This document shows, piece by piece, positions 22,662 to 34,992 of a DNA stretch of 64,000 bases (its first letter is position 1; every line of letters begins with the position of its first letter). The notes under the pieces are model-generated. The model was given only the letters and a program-made list of their open reading frames with translations. It was not told the origin of the DNA and did not search any database. Both the position numbers and the translations under genes were made by a program. Source of the DNA: Aegilops tauschii subsp. strangulata (Eukaryota; Streptophyta; Magnoliopsida; Poales; Poaceae); assembly GCF_002575655.3 (NCBI RefSeq), contig NC_053039.3:224335622-224399621 (forward strand). The letters run 5' to 3'.

Positions 22662-23700
22662 CGTTATCAGCACGCTCTCTGGCGGAGCGATTTCACGGCC
22701 AAACTGCCGGCAGCGAGCGCGCAGCGTCGCGATGCCCTCCGGCCCTGCGTGGCGAAGGAAGCCAGCGCTCCAGCGCTAGCAAAGGCAGCGCATGGCGCCG
22801 CGCACACCTCGACGGCTATTCCGCGGCAACGCGGTGTTCCCGGCGGAAGGCGGCACCCACGCGCGACCGCGGGCTCCCGGCAGCGCGTCCACAGGAGTGA
22901 CCAACGGCCAACGCTTGGAGCGGCGGCTCTGTCCTGCGCGACAGTCAGGGCAGAATGAGAAAGAACAGAGGCTGTGGATCTCCATCGATTCAAGAATTGA
23001 AGGCCTCAACAACGAACGCCAATGGATTCCCATCGATTCATTGATGCAAAAAGGAAAAAGGTACCATGCGTTCTTCAATTCTTCGTGCACTGCACTGGAT
23101 CAAGGGACAAATGTCGTTGCTTTTCATCAGCATCGCCAGCGGCGCCTGCGTCCATGCACCTTGCACACACACGGCTGTCCAGCGATGCGTCGAGGTGTCC
23201 GCCGGCCTCTAACGCGGGGCACGTCTGCGTGGCCTTGACCTCTCAACGCGGAGGGGCTGCGCGGACCTCGATGAAACGGCAACGCCCTCCGGCGCACCAG
23301 CCATGATGTGGGGGCGCGGCCTCTGGCGCGAGGCCGCCTAAAGCGTGACCGCGTCGACACCCAGCGCACACGCGCATGGCGAGACGCTCTCCCACTACGC
23401 ACGCCGCAGACAACAGCCTCGGCGCCCGCGAAGGCGGCACCCAACCGCGACGCGGCGCGGAAGACTGAGGCGACGCCGCAGCCCTCGGCTTGCATCCGTG
23501 CAGGCGGCGCCCGAGGCAACGGCCCTCGACTGGCCCCCCGGCCCCGGAGGCAGCGGCGCCCTTCGGCGTGGCTCCCACAGCGGAGACGGAGACGACGGCG
23601 CTCCCACAATCGCGGCCCTGGCCGGTGTGCCAAAACAGCGGCGGGCGATTACAGGATTTCTCCGGGTAGAAAGCGCTCGGGAGTAAAGAGATAGGAATCT
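22662..23700 (+). other. GC-rich leader of the Copia element
   Basis: About 1 kb of markedly GC-rich sequence between the primer-binding site and the AT-rich gag region. Several overlapping open frames on both strands are explained by base composition; none has recognisable protein features. Confidence 0.6.
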
Positions 23701-24779
23701 TATCTCTTCGCAAGTTTTGCATTTCAGCCTTGTGGCTTTACCTATTTCCGAAATAGGTCAAAACTTGCCTCTGTCATTGTTTTACGGCTAATTCCTGGCA
23801 GTTTCGGGATATAGCAGCTTGGTCTAACTAGTTGCTGTTGATTAGCACCAGTAACGTTAGGCCATATATACAGATCATCATTTAGCCCATTTTCTGCTGA
23901 GTTTAAAAATTCCAGAAATGTGTGGTTGTTGATGCTTGACATGTTCAATGTTTTTGCTTTTTGGCAATCCCTTTAACATGTTGTATTAGTACAATGACAT
24001 TGTTTTGCGATTGAGATTAAGTTTTCTCGCACAACAATATTGATTTGCGATTGAGTTTTTTTTTCTCGCAAAATAATCTCATTGCGATTGAGATTAATTT
24101 TCTGTCGCAAAATATTAATTCATTTTGCTGAATTATCTTCCAACTTGATACAACATCATCTCATTTAATTTGAGGTCTATACAATTCAAGTTTTTCACTT
24201 GAACATCAAGTTTGCAACATCATTACTATTCATTATAATAGTGGTGTATTTCTGTTGAGTACGATGTATTCCAGAATGTATGTATCTCCATGTTCGCTAC
24301 ATGTCGAGATTAATACGTCTATTTGCAATTGAGATTTTTAATTTCTTGCTAATAAAAATGCAAAATTCAAAGTGATTTCTTCAAATTGATGTATTGGGAT
24401 CACAAGGTAGTCATATAGTTCTACTGCCTTCGCAGATTATCAATGACTACTGTTAAAGCCTATATTTTGTCATTTTGACATTATAATTGCTTTACAAAGT
24501 GCTCTCCCACACATTTTACTAAGTCATGACATAAGACATTACGAGTGAGTATCTACTGATTTCATCAGATTATACTCTCTAGTGTTGCGAGATCTACTCC
24601 ATTTTGGAGATTATCTTCAAGGTGTCATATTTAGCAATTTGAAGTTCACACTAATGGTTTTAAGATAACTTCTTGAAATACCCATTGATTTTGCTAAGTT
24701 CATTACAACATCAACCATGATGGACCTTAATTTACTGGTTGTAAATTAATTATCTCTGGTTTACCCATAGAGGTAACAT
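23701..24779 (+). other. AT-rich leader with GCGATTGAGATT repeats
   Basis: No gene. Between about 23995 and 24110 the words TTGCGATTGAGATTA and TTCTCGCA(A)AA alternate three times, a short imperfect tandem repeat. Confidence 0.55.
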
Positions 24780-25136
24780 ATGGCTATAGAATTTGAGGCA
24801 TTCGCCCTCAATGGCCACCACTGCCCTATCTGGGCCATGGACATCATGATCGCTCTTGTGTCTCGTGGGATAATGTGTGCAATTCCGGATTCACCTCTGG
24901 TCAGGATCACACCGCTAACAGAAAAATGGTGTCTTATAAATCATAAGGCATTAGATTCAGATCTTGGCATCTGGTTATTCTGTATCAACAATTCCTGGGA
25001 TACAATGAACCTCAAGGGCAAATGTTTGAGTCTTACTTCAACCTTCAATCCGACATCACCAGCTATGACGGGACCCTACGAGCACGGAGAATGTGATGGT
25101 AGAATATGCCTCAACCGATATGTTTGGAGACTATGA
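24780..25136 (+). pseudogene. gag: Copia gag N-terminal remnant
   Basis: Open for 118 codons. The start resembles Copia gag (FALNGHHCPIWAMDIMIAL, then ALDSDLGIWLFCINNSW), where a Tyr/Trp-containing WAMD block is typical. The usual zinc knuckle and the rest of gag are not found before the stop, so this is a truncated remnant. Confidence 0.6.
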
Positions 25137-26523
25137 ATAGTCTTTCAATCTCTTGAGTGGTCAATATAATTAATGTACATTTACGATGCTGTAACAACAA
25201 CATAAGTATTGTTGTCATCGTCATATATTGTATATCACAATATATTGTATCAGCACTTTGATACAAATACATTTGTATGTATTCTATATATCTGACAGTG
25301 ATTTTCATATTGAGAATCTTCATGTCTATATATAGATTTCTACGGGAGTCAATCCGATGAAAAATGATATGTGCCTTCTGGACACATGCACCACAAACTC
25401 TATACTGAGGGAAGTCCAATGTTTCCACTCTCATTGAGAGAAAGGAGATATTTTAAAATTGCTAGACGCGATGAGGTATTTGTTGACTCAACTCGAGTCA
25501 TATTTACTATCCCTGTGGGTACTCGAGTAACGTCGGGATGCTTTATTGCTTCTTAGGTTTAACTCGTACCCTACTAAACTATGGAGGTATCCGTTAAAAT
25601 AGTTTCCATAGCGAAACTTATGATGACAACAAAGAGAAATAACTTCTCTTTACCATATGCAACGGATATGGCAAGCACATTCTCTATGTATCATCTGGAT
25701 TGTACTACACATACTACAAAACCCCTAGCACATGTTGCGTCCAAGATAGTTTTCCAAAATTTCTTGTACATGAAAAACTTGGCATACTCGCCTTGGTCAT
25801 CGAGACATTGGGTTGAAACCGAAACTATCAGCAATTCCAATAGTTTATGATTATTATGATGCTAAATTCTAACACCATTTGGATTTTATGTGCACTACAA
25901 GTGACACAGGGAAGCTAATTTTAAGGTTCGCACACCTTAAAGTCTACCCTGAACCACTGAGACTCCTTGAATGCATCAAGTTGAGGTAAGTGGCTCTTCC
26001 CATCCATTGACTAGACTATTTGGGTATTCCATGGTTCTAAAAGACATATCTACATGATGGTCTTAAGTGTGTGCTTTATTCACACGAAATCCTTGGCTCA
26101 TTATCCTGACATCGATTTCAAGGAAATCGAATGGATAGCATTGCAGAATTCTCCTTGAGTGCCTTCTCTATGGCCCTCGGATTGAAGTTTAGCAATTTGT
26201 CCTAAGGTCTAGACTCAAAATGGTTTGGTAGAATCCTATCCAAAGAGTTAAGCTCATTGCATTATCTTTACTTTGGAATTGCAACTTGCCAACTTTACGT
26301 TGGAGTCATTCAGTTTTACACGCTCATGACAAAAATGCATAATATTATTCCCCTCTATCTTTGATATGTAGATATCTACCAAGTATTTCCTATCTGCGGT
26401 AATTCGGTTGCATACCGATATCACCACCCGGCATACATCATTGGCCCCTCAACATATAGTTGGGATCTATGTGAGGAATAACTGTATTTCCGTCAATATC
26501 TCAAGCCCCTCGCATGGGGAGTT
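25137..26523 (+). pseudogene. pol: Copia protease/integrase remnant, left part
   Basis: Short stretches in changing frames correspond to the Copia protease-to-integrase region: DTCTTNSILRE at about 25380 (the sequence following the protease/GAG-pre-integrase boundary) and TRVIFTIPVGTRVTSG. Many stops and frame changes. Interrupted at 26524 by the BARE-like element; sequence continues at 34993. Confidence 0.6.
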
Positions 26524-28244
26524 TGTTGGGGAACGTAGCAGAAATTCAAAATTTTCTACGCATCACCAAGATCAATCTATGGAGTTTACTAGCAACGAGA
26601 GGGAAGGAGTGCATCTACATACCCTTGTAGATCGCGAGCGGAAGCGTTCAAGAGAACGGGGTTGATGGAGTCGTACTCGTCGTGATCCAAATCACCGATG
26701 ATCCTAGCGCCGAACGGACGGCACCTCCGCGTTCAACACACGTACGGAGCAGCGACGTCTCTTCCTTCTTGATCCAGCAAGGGGGGAGGAGAGGTTGATG
26801 GAGATCCAGCAGCACGACGGCGTGGTGGTGGAAGTAGCGGGATTCCAACAGGGCTTCGCCAAGCGCTGCGGGAGGAGGGAGATGTGTCACGGGAGGGAGA
26901 GGGAGGCGCCAGGGATTGGATTTTGTTGCCCTCCCTTCCCCCCACTATATATAGGGTCAAGGGAGAGAGGGGGGGCGCAGCCTTGGCCCTTCCTCCAAGG
27001 AAGGGTGCGGCCAGGGAGGAGTCCTTCCCCCCCAAGGCACCTCGGAGGTGCCTTCCCCCTTTAGGACTCTCCCTTTTCCTTATCTCTTGGCGCATGGGCC
27101 TCTTGGGGCTGGTGCCCTTGGCCCATATAGGCCAAGGCGCACCCCCTACAGCCCATGTGGCCCCCAGGGCTGGTGGACCCCCTTGGTGGACCCCCGGACC
27201 CCTTTCGGCACTCCCGGTACAATACCGATAAAGTGCGTAACTTTTCCGGCGACCAAAATAAGACTTCCCATATATAAATCTTTACCTCCGGACCATTCCG
27301 GAACTCCTCGTGACGTCCGGGATCTCATCCGGGACTCCGAACAACTTTCGTGTTACCGCATACTAATATCTCTATAACCCTAGCGTCACCGAACCTTAAG
27401 TGTGTAGACCCTACGGGTTCGGGAGACACGCAGACATGACCGAGACGACTCTCCAGTCAATAACCAACAGCGGGATCTGGATACCCATGTTGGCTCCCAC
27501 ATGCTCCTCGATGATCTCATCGGATGAACCACGATGTCGAGGATTCAATCAATCCCATATACAATTCCCTTTGTCTATCGGTATGTTACTTGCCCGAGAT
27601 TCGATCGTCGGTATCCCGATACCTTGTTCAATCTCGTTACCGGCAAGTCTCTTTACTCGTTCCGTAACACATCATCCCGTGATCAACTCCTTGGTCACAT
27701 TGTGCACATTATGATGATGTCCTACCGAGTGGGCCCAGAGATACCTCTCCGTTTACACGGAGTGACAAATCCCAGTCTCTATTCGTGCCAACCCAACAGA
27801 CACTTTCGGAGATACCTGTAGTGCACCTTTATAGCCAACCAGTTACGTTGTGACGTTTGGTACACCCAAAGCATTCCTACGGTATCCGGGAGTTGCACAA
27901 TCTCATGGTCTAAGGAAATGATACTTGACATTAGAAAAGCTCTGAGCAAACGAACTACACGATCTTGTGCTAGGCTTAGGATTGGGTCCATCACATCATT
28001 CTCCTAATGATGTGATCCCGTTATCAACGACATCCAATGTCCATGGTCAGGAAACCGTGACCATCTATTGATCAACGAGCTAGTCAACTAGAGGCTTACT
28101 AGGGACATGGTGTTGTCTATGTATCCACACATGTATCTGAGTTTCCTATCAATACAATTCTAGCATGGATAATAAACGATTATCATGAACAAGGAAATAT
28201 AATAATAACCTATTTATTATTGCCTCTAGGGCATATTTCCAACA
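26524..28244 (-). repeat. 3' LTR of the BARE-like element
   Basis: 1,721 bp. On the minus strand it starts TGTTGGAAATATGCCC (28244) and ends ACGTTCCCCAACA. The CCACTATATATAGGG word at about 26941 marks the TATA region. Open frames inside are promoter/leader sequence, not genes. Confidence 0.92.
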
Positions 28245-31200
28245 GTCTCCCACTTGCACTAGAGTCAATAATCTAGTCCACATCACCATGTGATTAACAC
28301 TCATAGGTCACATCACCATGTGACCAACATCCAAAGAGTTTACTAGAGTCAACAATCTAGTTCACATCTCTATGTGATTAACACTCAATGAGTTCTGGTT
28401 TGATCATGTTATGCTTGTGAGAGAGGTTATCAGTCAACGGGTCTGAACCTTTCAGATCCTTGTGTGCTTTACGAATATCTATGTCATCTTGTGGATGCTA
28501 CCACGCGCTATTTGGAGCCATTTCAAATAACTGCTCTACTATACGAATCCGGTTTACTACTCAGAGTCATCCGGATTAGTGTCAAAGTTCGCATCGACGT
28601 AACCCTTTACGACGAACTCCTTTTCACCTCCATAATCGAGAAAATTCCTTAGTCCACTAGATACTAAGGATAAGTTCGACCGCTGTCATGTGATCCATTC
28701 CCGGATCACTATTGTACCCCTTGACCAACTCATGGCAAGGCACACTTCATGTGCGGTACACAGCATAGCATACTGTAGAGCCTACATCTGAAGCATAGGG
28801 GACGACCTTCGTCCTTTCTCTCTCTTCTGCTGTGGTCAGGTCTTGAGTCTTACTCAATACTCACACCTTGTAACACAGCCAAGAACTCCTTCTTTGCTGA
28901 TCTATTTTGAACTCTTTCAAAATCATGTCAAGGTGTGCGTTCTTTGAAAGTACCATCAGGCGTCTTGATCTATCTCTATAGATCTTGATGCCCAATATGT
29001 AAGCAGCTTTATCCAGGTCTTCCTTTGAAAAACTCCTTTAAAACAACCCTTTATGCTTTCCAGAAATTTTACATCATTTCGGATCAACAATATGTCATTC
29101 ACATATACTTATCAGAAATGTTGTAGCGCTCCCACTCACTTTATTGTAAATACAAGTTTCTAACAAACTTTGTATAAACCCAAAAACTTTGATCACTCCA
29201 TCAAAGTGTATATTCTGACTCCGAGATGCTTGCTCTAATCCATGGAAGGATCGCTGGAGCTAGCATACCTTTTAGCATCCTTAGGATCGACAAAACCTTT
29301 CTGATCGTATCACATACAACCTTTCCTTACGAAAACTGGTAAGGAAACTTGTTTTGACATCCATCTGCTAGATTTCATAAATGCTAACATGATTCCGACG
29401 GATTTAAGCATCGCTACGGATGAGAAAATCTCGTCGTAGTCAACTCCTTGAACTTGTGGAAATACTCTTTGTCACAAGTCGAGCTTCATAGACGGTAACA
29501 TTACCGTCCACGTCCGTCTTCTTCTTAAAGATCCATTTATCTCGGATTTCATGGCTTCTAACCATTTGTCGGAATATGGGCCCACCATCGCTTCTCCATA
29601 GCTCGTAGGTTCATCGTTGTCCAACAACATGACTTCCAAGACAGGATCACGTACTACTCTGAAGTATTACGCATCCTCGTCGTCCTACGAGGTTTGGTGG
29701 TGACTTGATCCGAAGTTTCATGATCACTCTCATAAGCTTCCACTTCAATTGGTGTAGGTGCCACATGAACAACTTCCTGTGCCCTGCTACACACTAGTTG
29801 AAGTGACGGTTCAATAACCTTATCAAGTCTCCACCATCCTCCCACTCAATTCTTTCGAGAGAAAAATTTCCTCGAGAAAGGACTCGTTTCTAGAAGCAAT
29901 TACTTTTGCTTCCAGATATGAAATAGGAGGTATACCCAATTGTTTTGGGTATTCTTATGAAGATGTATTTATCCGCTTTGGGTTCGAGCTTATCTGCCTG
30001 AAACTTTTTTCACATAAGCATCGCAGCCCCAAACTTTTAAGAAACGACAACTTAGGTTTCTCTAAACGGTGTCGTCTCAACTGAATTGCGTGTTGCCCCT
30101 TTTAAAGTGAATGCGGTTGTCTCTAATGCCTAACCCATAAACGATAGTGGTAATTCGATAAGAGACATCATGTTATGCACCATATCCAATAGGGTGCAGT
30201 TATGATGTTCGGACACACCATCACACTATGGTGTTCCAGGCGGTATTAATTGTGAAACACTTTCCACAATGTCTTAATTGTGTGCCAAACTCGTAACTCA
30301 GATACTCATCTCTATGATCATATCACAGACATTTTATCCTCTTGTCACGACGATCTTCAACTTCACTCTGAAATTACTTGAACCTTTCAATAATTCAGAC
30401 TTGTGTTCCATCAAGTAAATACACTCAGCATCTACTCAAATCATCTGTGAAGTTAGAACTTAACGATATCCACTGCATGCCTCAGCACTCATTGGACTGC
30501 ACACATCAAAATGTATTACATCCAACAAGTTGCTCTCTTGTTCCATCTTACTGAAAACGAGGCTTTTCAGTCATCTTGCCCATGTGGTATGATTTGCATG
30601 TCTCAAGTGATTCAAAATCAAGTGAGTCCAAACGATCCATCTGCATGGAGTTTCTTCATGCATATATACCAATAGACATGGTTCGCATGTCTCAATCTTT
30701 TCAAAAACGAGCGAGTCCAAAGATCCATCTACATGGAGCTTCTTCATGCGTTTTATACCAATATGACTCAAGTGGCAGTGCCACAAGTATGTGGTACTAT
30801 CATTACTATCTTATATCTTTTGGCATGAACATGTGTATCACTACGATCGAGATTCATTTTAGGTGCAAGACCATTGAAGGTATTATTCAAATAAACAGAG
30901 TAACCATTATTCTCCTTAAATGAATAACCGTATTGCGATAAACATAATCCAATCATGCTCAATGCAAACACCAAATCTCGATGGTAGAGGGAGCATGCGA
31001 TGCTTGATCACATCAACCTTGGAAACACTTCCAACACATGTCGTCATCTCACCTTTAGCTAGTCTCCGTTTATTCCGCAGCTTTTATTTCGAGTTACTAA
31101 CACTTAGCAACCGAACCGGTATCTAATACCCCAGTGCTGCTAGGAGTACTAGTAAAGTACACATTCATATAACGTATATCCAATATACTTCTGTCGACCT

Positions 31201-33307
31201 TGCCCGCCTTCTCATCTACCAAGTATCTAGGGTAGTACTGCTTCAGTGACCATTCCCCTCATTACAGAAGCACTTAGTCTCGGGTTTGGGTTTAACCTTG
31301 GGATTCTTCACTAGAGCAGCAAACGATTTGCTGTTTCATGAAGTATCCCTTTTGCCCTTGCCCTTCTAGACTAGTGGTTTTACTAACCATCAACAATTGA
31401 TGCTCCTTCTTGATTTCTACTTTCGCGGTGTCAAACATCGCGAACAGCTCAAGGATCATCATAACTATCCCTGATATGTTATAGTTCATCACGAAGCTCT
31501 ACTAGCTTGGTGGCAGTGACTATGGAGAACTATCACTATCTCATCTGGGAGATTAACTCCCACTCGATTCAAGCGATTGTGGTACTCAGACAATCTGAGC
31601 ACATGCTCAACGGTTGAGCTTTTCTCCCTTAGTTTGCAGGCTTAAGAAACTTGTCAGAGGTCTCATACCTCTTGACGTGGGCACTAGTCCGAAATCCCAA
31701 TTTCAGTCTTCGGAACATCTCATATGTTCTGCGATGTTTCAAAAAACCGTCTTTGGTGCCTCAATTCTAAACCGTTAGCATTACTCACTGAACTATCACG
31801 TAGTCATCAAAACGTGTATGTCAGATGTTTCGCAACATCTACAGACGACGCTGAGGTTCAGCACACCGAGCGGTGCATTAAGGACATAAGCCCTCTGTGC
31901 AGCAATGAGGACACTCCTCAGTTTACGGACCCAATCCGCATAATTGCTACTATTAACTTTCAACTAAATTTTCTCTAGGAACATATCTTAAACAGTAGAA
32001 CTAAAGCGTATGACATAATTTGCAAAGACCTTTTTGACTATGTTCATGATAATGAAGTTCATCTAATTAATGAACTCCCACTCAGATAGACATCCCTCTA
32101 GTCATCTAAGTGATACATGATCCAAGTCAAACTAGGCCGTGTCCGATCATCACGTGAGACGGACTAGTCATCATCGGTGAACATCTCCATGTTGATCGTA
32201 TCTACTATACGACTCATGTTCGACCTTTCGGTCTCTTGTGTTCCGAGGCCATGTCTGTACATGCTAGGCTCGTCAACTCAACCTAAGTGTTTCGCATGTG
32301 TTCCGAGGCCATGTCTATACATGCTAGGCTCGTAAACACCCGTTGTATTTGAACGTTAGAATCTATCACACCCGATCATCACGTGGTGCTTCGAAACAAC
32401 GAACCTTCGCAACGGTGCACAGTTAGGGGGAACACTTCTCTTGAAATTTTATAAGGGATCATCTTACTTACTACTGTCGTTCTAAGCAAATAAGATGCAT
32501 AACATGATAAACATCACATGCAATCAAATAGTGACATGATATGGCCAATATCATTTTGCTCCTTTGATCTCCATCTTCGGGGCACCATGATCATCTTTGT
32601 CACCGGCATGACACCATGATCTCCATCATCATGATCTCCATCATTGTGTCTTCTTGAAGTTGTCACGCCAACGATTACTTCTACTTCTATGGCTAACGCG
32701 CTTAGCAATAAAGTAAAGTAATTTACATGGCGTTATTCAATGACACGCAGGTCATACAAAAAATAAAGACAACTCCTATGGCTCCTGCCGGTTGTCATAC
32801 TCATCGACATGCAAGTCGTGATTCCTATTACAAGAATATGATCAATCTCATACATCACATATATCATTCATCACATCTTCTGGCCATATCACATCACAAG
32901 GCACATGCTGCAAAAACAAGTTAGACGTCCTCTAATTGTTGTTGCAAGTTTTTACGTGGCTTGTATAGGTTTCTAGCAAGAACGTTTCTTACCTACGTCA
33001 GACCACAACGTGATATGCCAATTTCTATTTACCCTTCATAAGGACCCTTTTCATCGAATCCGTTCCGACTAAAGTGGGAGAGACAGACACCCGCTAGCCA
33101 CCTTATGCAACTAGTGCATGTCAGTCGGTGGAACCTGTCTCACGTAAGCGTACGTGTAAGGTCGGTCCGGGCCGCTTCATCCCACAATGCCGCCGAAACA
33201 AGATAAGACTAGTAGCGGCAAGAAGAATTGGCAACATCTACGCCCACAACTACTTTGTGTTCTACTCGTGCATAGAAACTACGCATAGACCTAGCTCATG
33301 ATGCCAC
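28245..33307 (-). pseudogene. gag-pol: Decayed gag-pol of the BARE-like element
   Basis: Read on the minus strand in the order leader, gag, zinc knuckle, protease, integrase, reverse transcriptase. Visible landmarks: CFCNEGNGH (zinc knuckle, about 31270-31240); WHCHLSHIGIKRMKKLH (GAG-pre-integrase, about 30785-30735); a run near 29100-29030 with LLIRNDVKFLESIKGCFK (reverse transcriptase, next to the YVDD region); and ASYILGIKIYRDRSRR (about 29010-28965). No open frame longer than about 75 codons survives, and there are duplications at 30596-30770 and 32236-32333. It cannot make Gag, protease, integrase or RT. Confidence 0.85.
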
Positions 33308-34992
33308 TGTTGGTGAACGCAGCAGAAATTCAAAATTTTCTACGCATCACCAAGATCAATCTATGGAGTTTACATACCCTTGTAGATCGCGAGCGGAAGC
33401 GTTCAAGAGAACGGGGTTGATGGAGTCGTACTCGTCGTGATCCAAATCACCGATGATCCTAGCGCCGAACGGACGGCACCTCCGCGTTCAACACACGTAC
33501 GGAGCAGCGACGTCTCCTCCTTCTTGATCCAGCAAGGGGGGAGGAGAGGTTGATGGAGATCCAGCAGCACGACGGCGTGGTGGTGGAAGTAGCGGGATTC
33601 CAACAGGGCTTCGGCAAGCGCCGCGGGAGGAGGGAGATGTGTCACGGGAGGGAGAGGGAGGCGCCAGGGCTTGGATTTTGCTGCCCTCCCTTCCCCCCAC
33701 TATATATAGGGTCAAGGGAGAGAGGGGGGGCGCAGCCTTGGCCCTTCCTCCAAGGAAGGGTGCGGCCAGGGAGGAGTCCTTCCCCCCCAAGGCACCTCGG
33801 AGGTGCCTTCCCCCTTTAGGACTCTCCCTTTTCCTTATCTCTTGGCGCATGGGCCTCTTGGGGCTGGTGCCCTTGGCCCATATAGGCCAAGGCGCACCCC
33901 CTACAGCCCATGTGGCCCCCCGGGGCTGGTGGACCCCCGGACCCCTTTTGGCACTCCCGGTACAATACCGATAAAGTGCGAAACTTTTCCGGCGACCAAA
34001 ATAAGACTTCCCATATATAAATCTTTACCTCCGGACCATTCCGGAACTCCTCGTGACGTCCGGGATCTCATCCGGGACTCCGAACAACTTTCGGGTTACC
34101 GCATACTAATATCTCTATAACCCTAGCGTCACCGAACCTTAAGTGTGTAGACCCTACGGGTTCGGGAGACACGCAGACATGACCGAGACGACTCTCCAGT
34201 CAATAACCAACAGCGGGATCTGGATACCCATGTTGGCTCCCACATGCTCCTCGATGATCTCATCGGATGAACCACGATGTCGAGGATTCAATCAATCCCA
34301 TATACAATTCCCTTTGTCTATCGGTATGTTACTTGCCCGAGATTCGATCGTCGGTATCCCGATACCTTGTTCAATCTCGTTACCGGCAAGTCTCTTTACT
34401 CGTTCCGTAACACATCATCCCGTGATCAACTCCTTGGTCACATTGTGCACATTATGATGATGTCCTACCGAGTGGGCCCAGAGATACCTCTCCATTTACA
34501 CGGAGTGACAAATCCCAGTCTCGATTCATGCCAACCCAACAGACACTTTCGGAGATACCTGTAGTGCACCTTTATAGCCACCCAGTTACGTTGTGATGTT
34601 TGGTACACCCAAAGCATTCCTACAGTATCCGGGAGTTGCACAATCTCATGGTCTAAGGAAATGATACTTGACATTAGAAAAGCTCTGAGCAAACGAACTA
34701 CACGATCTTGTGCTAGGCTTAGGATTGGGTCTTGTCCATCATATCATTCTCCTAATGATGTGATCCCGTTATCAACGACATCCAATGTCCATGGTCAGGA
34801 AACCGTAACCATCTATTGATCAACGAGCTAGTCAACTAGAGGCTTACTAGGGACATGGTGTTGTCTATGTATCCACACATGTATCTGAGTTTCCTATCAA
34901 TACAATTCTAGCATGGATAGTAAACGATTATCATGAACAAGGAAATATAATAATAACCTATTTATTATTGCCTCTAGGGCATATTTCCAACA
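33308..34992 (-). repeat. 5' LTR of the BARE-like element
   Basis: 1,685 bp. Differs from the 3' LTR by roughly 20 single-base changes seen by eye, a 29-bp gap near 33372 and a few small indels, so the insertion is young compared with the decay of the coding region. Confidence 0.92.

Larger units (their letters stand above)
26524..34992 (-). mobile_element. BARE/Angela/WIS-type Copia element, minus strand, coding-defective
   Basis: Both LTRs run TGTTGG...TTCCAACA on the plus strand; on the coding strand they begin TGTTGGAAATATGCCCTAG, diagnostic of the BARE/Angela/WIS group. TSD GAGTT at 26519-26523 and 34993-34997. The primer-binding site on the minus strand is GTGGCATCATGAGC (33307 down), a changed initiator-Met-type site; the polypurine tract CAAGTGGGAGAC is at 28256-28245. 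The internal region is 5.06 kb with badly broken coding capacity although the LTRs are very alike. Confidence 0.92.

Noticed and set aside
22586..23722. Several overlapping frames of 100-170 codons on both strands
   Set aside because: GC-rich leader of the Copia element; frames on both strands with biased Arg/Ala/Pro content and no recognisable domain.
26648..27231. Frames in the BARE-like LTRs, repeated at 33403-33974
   Set aside because: LTR promoter and leader sequence; identical shadows occur in both LTRs.
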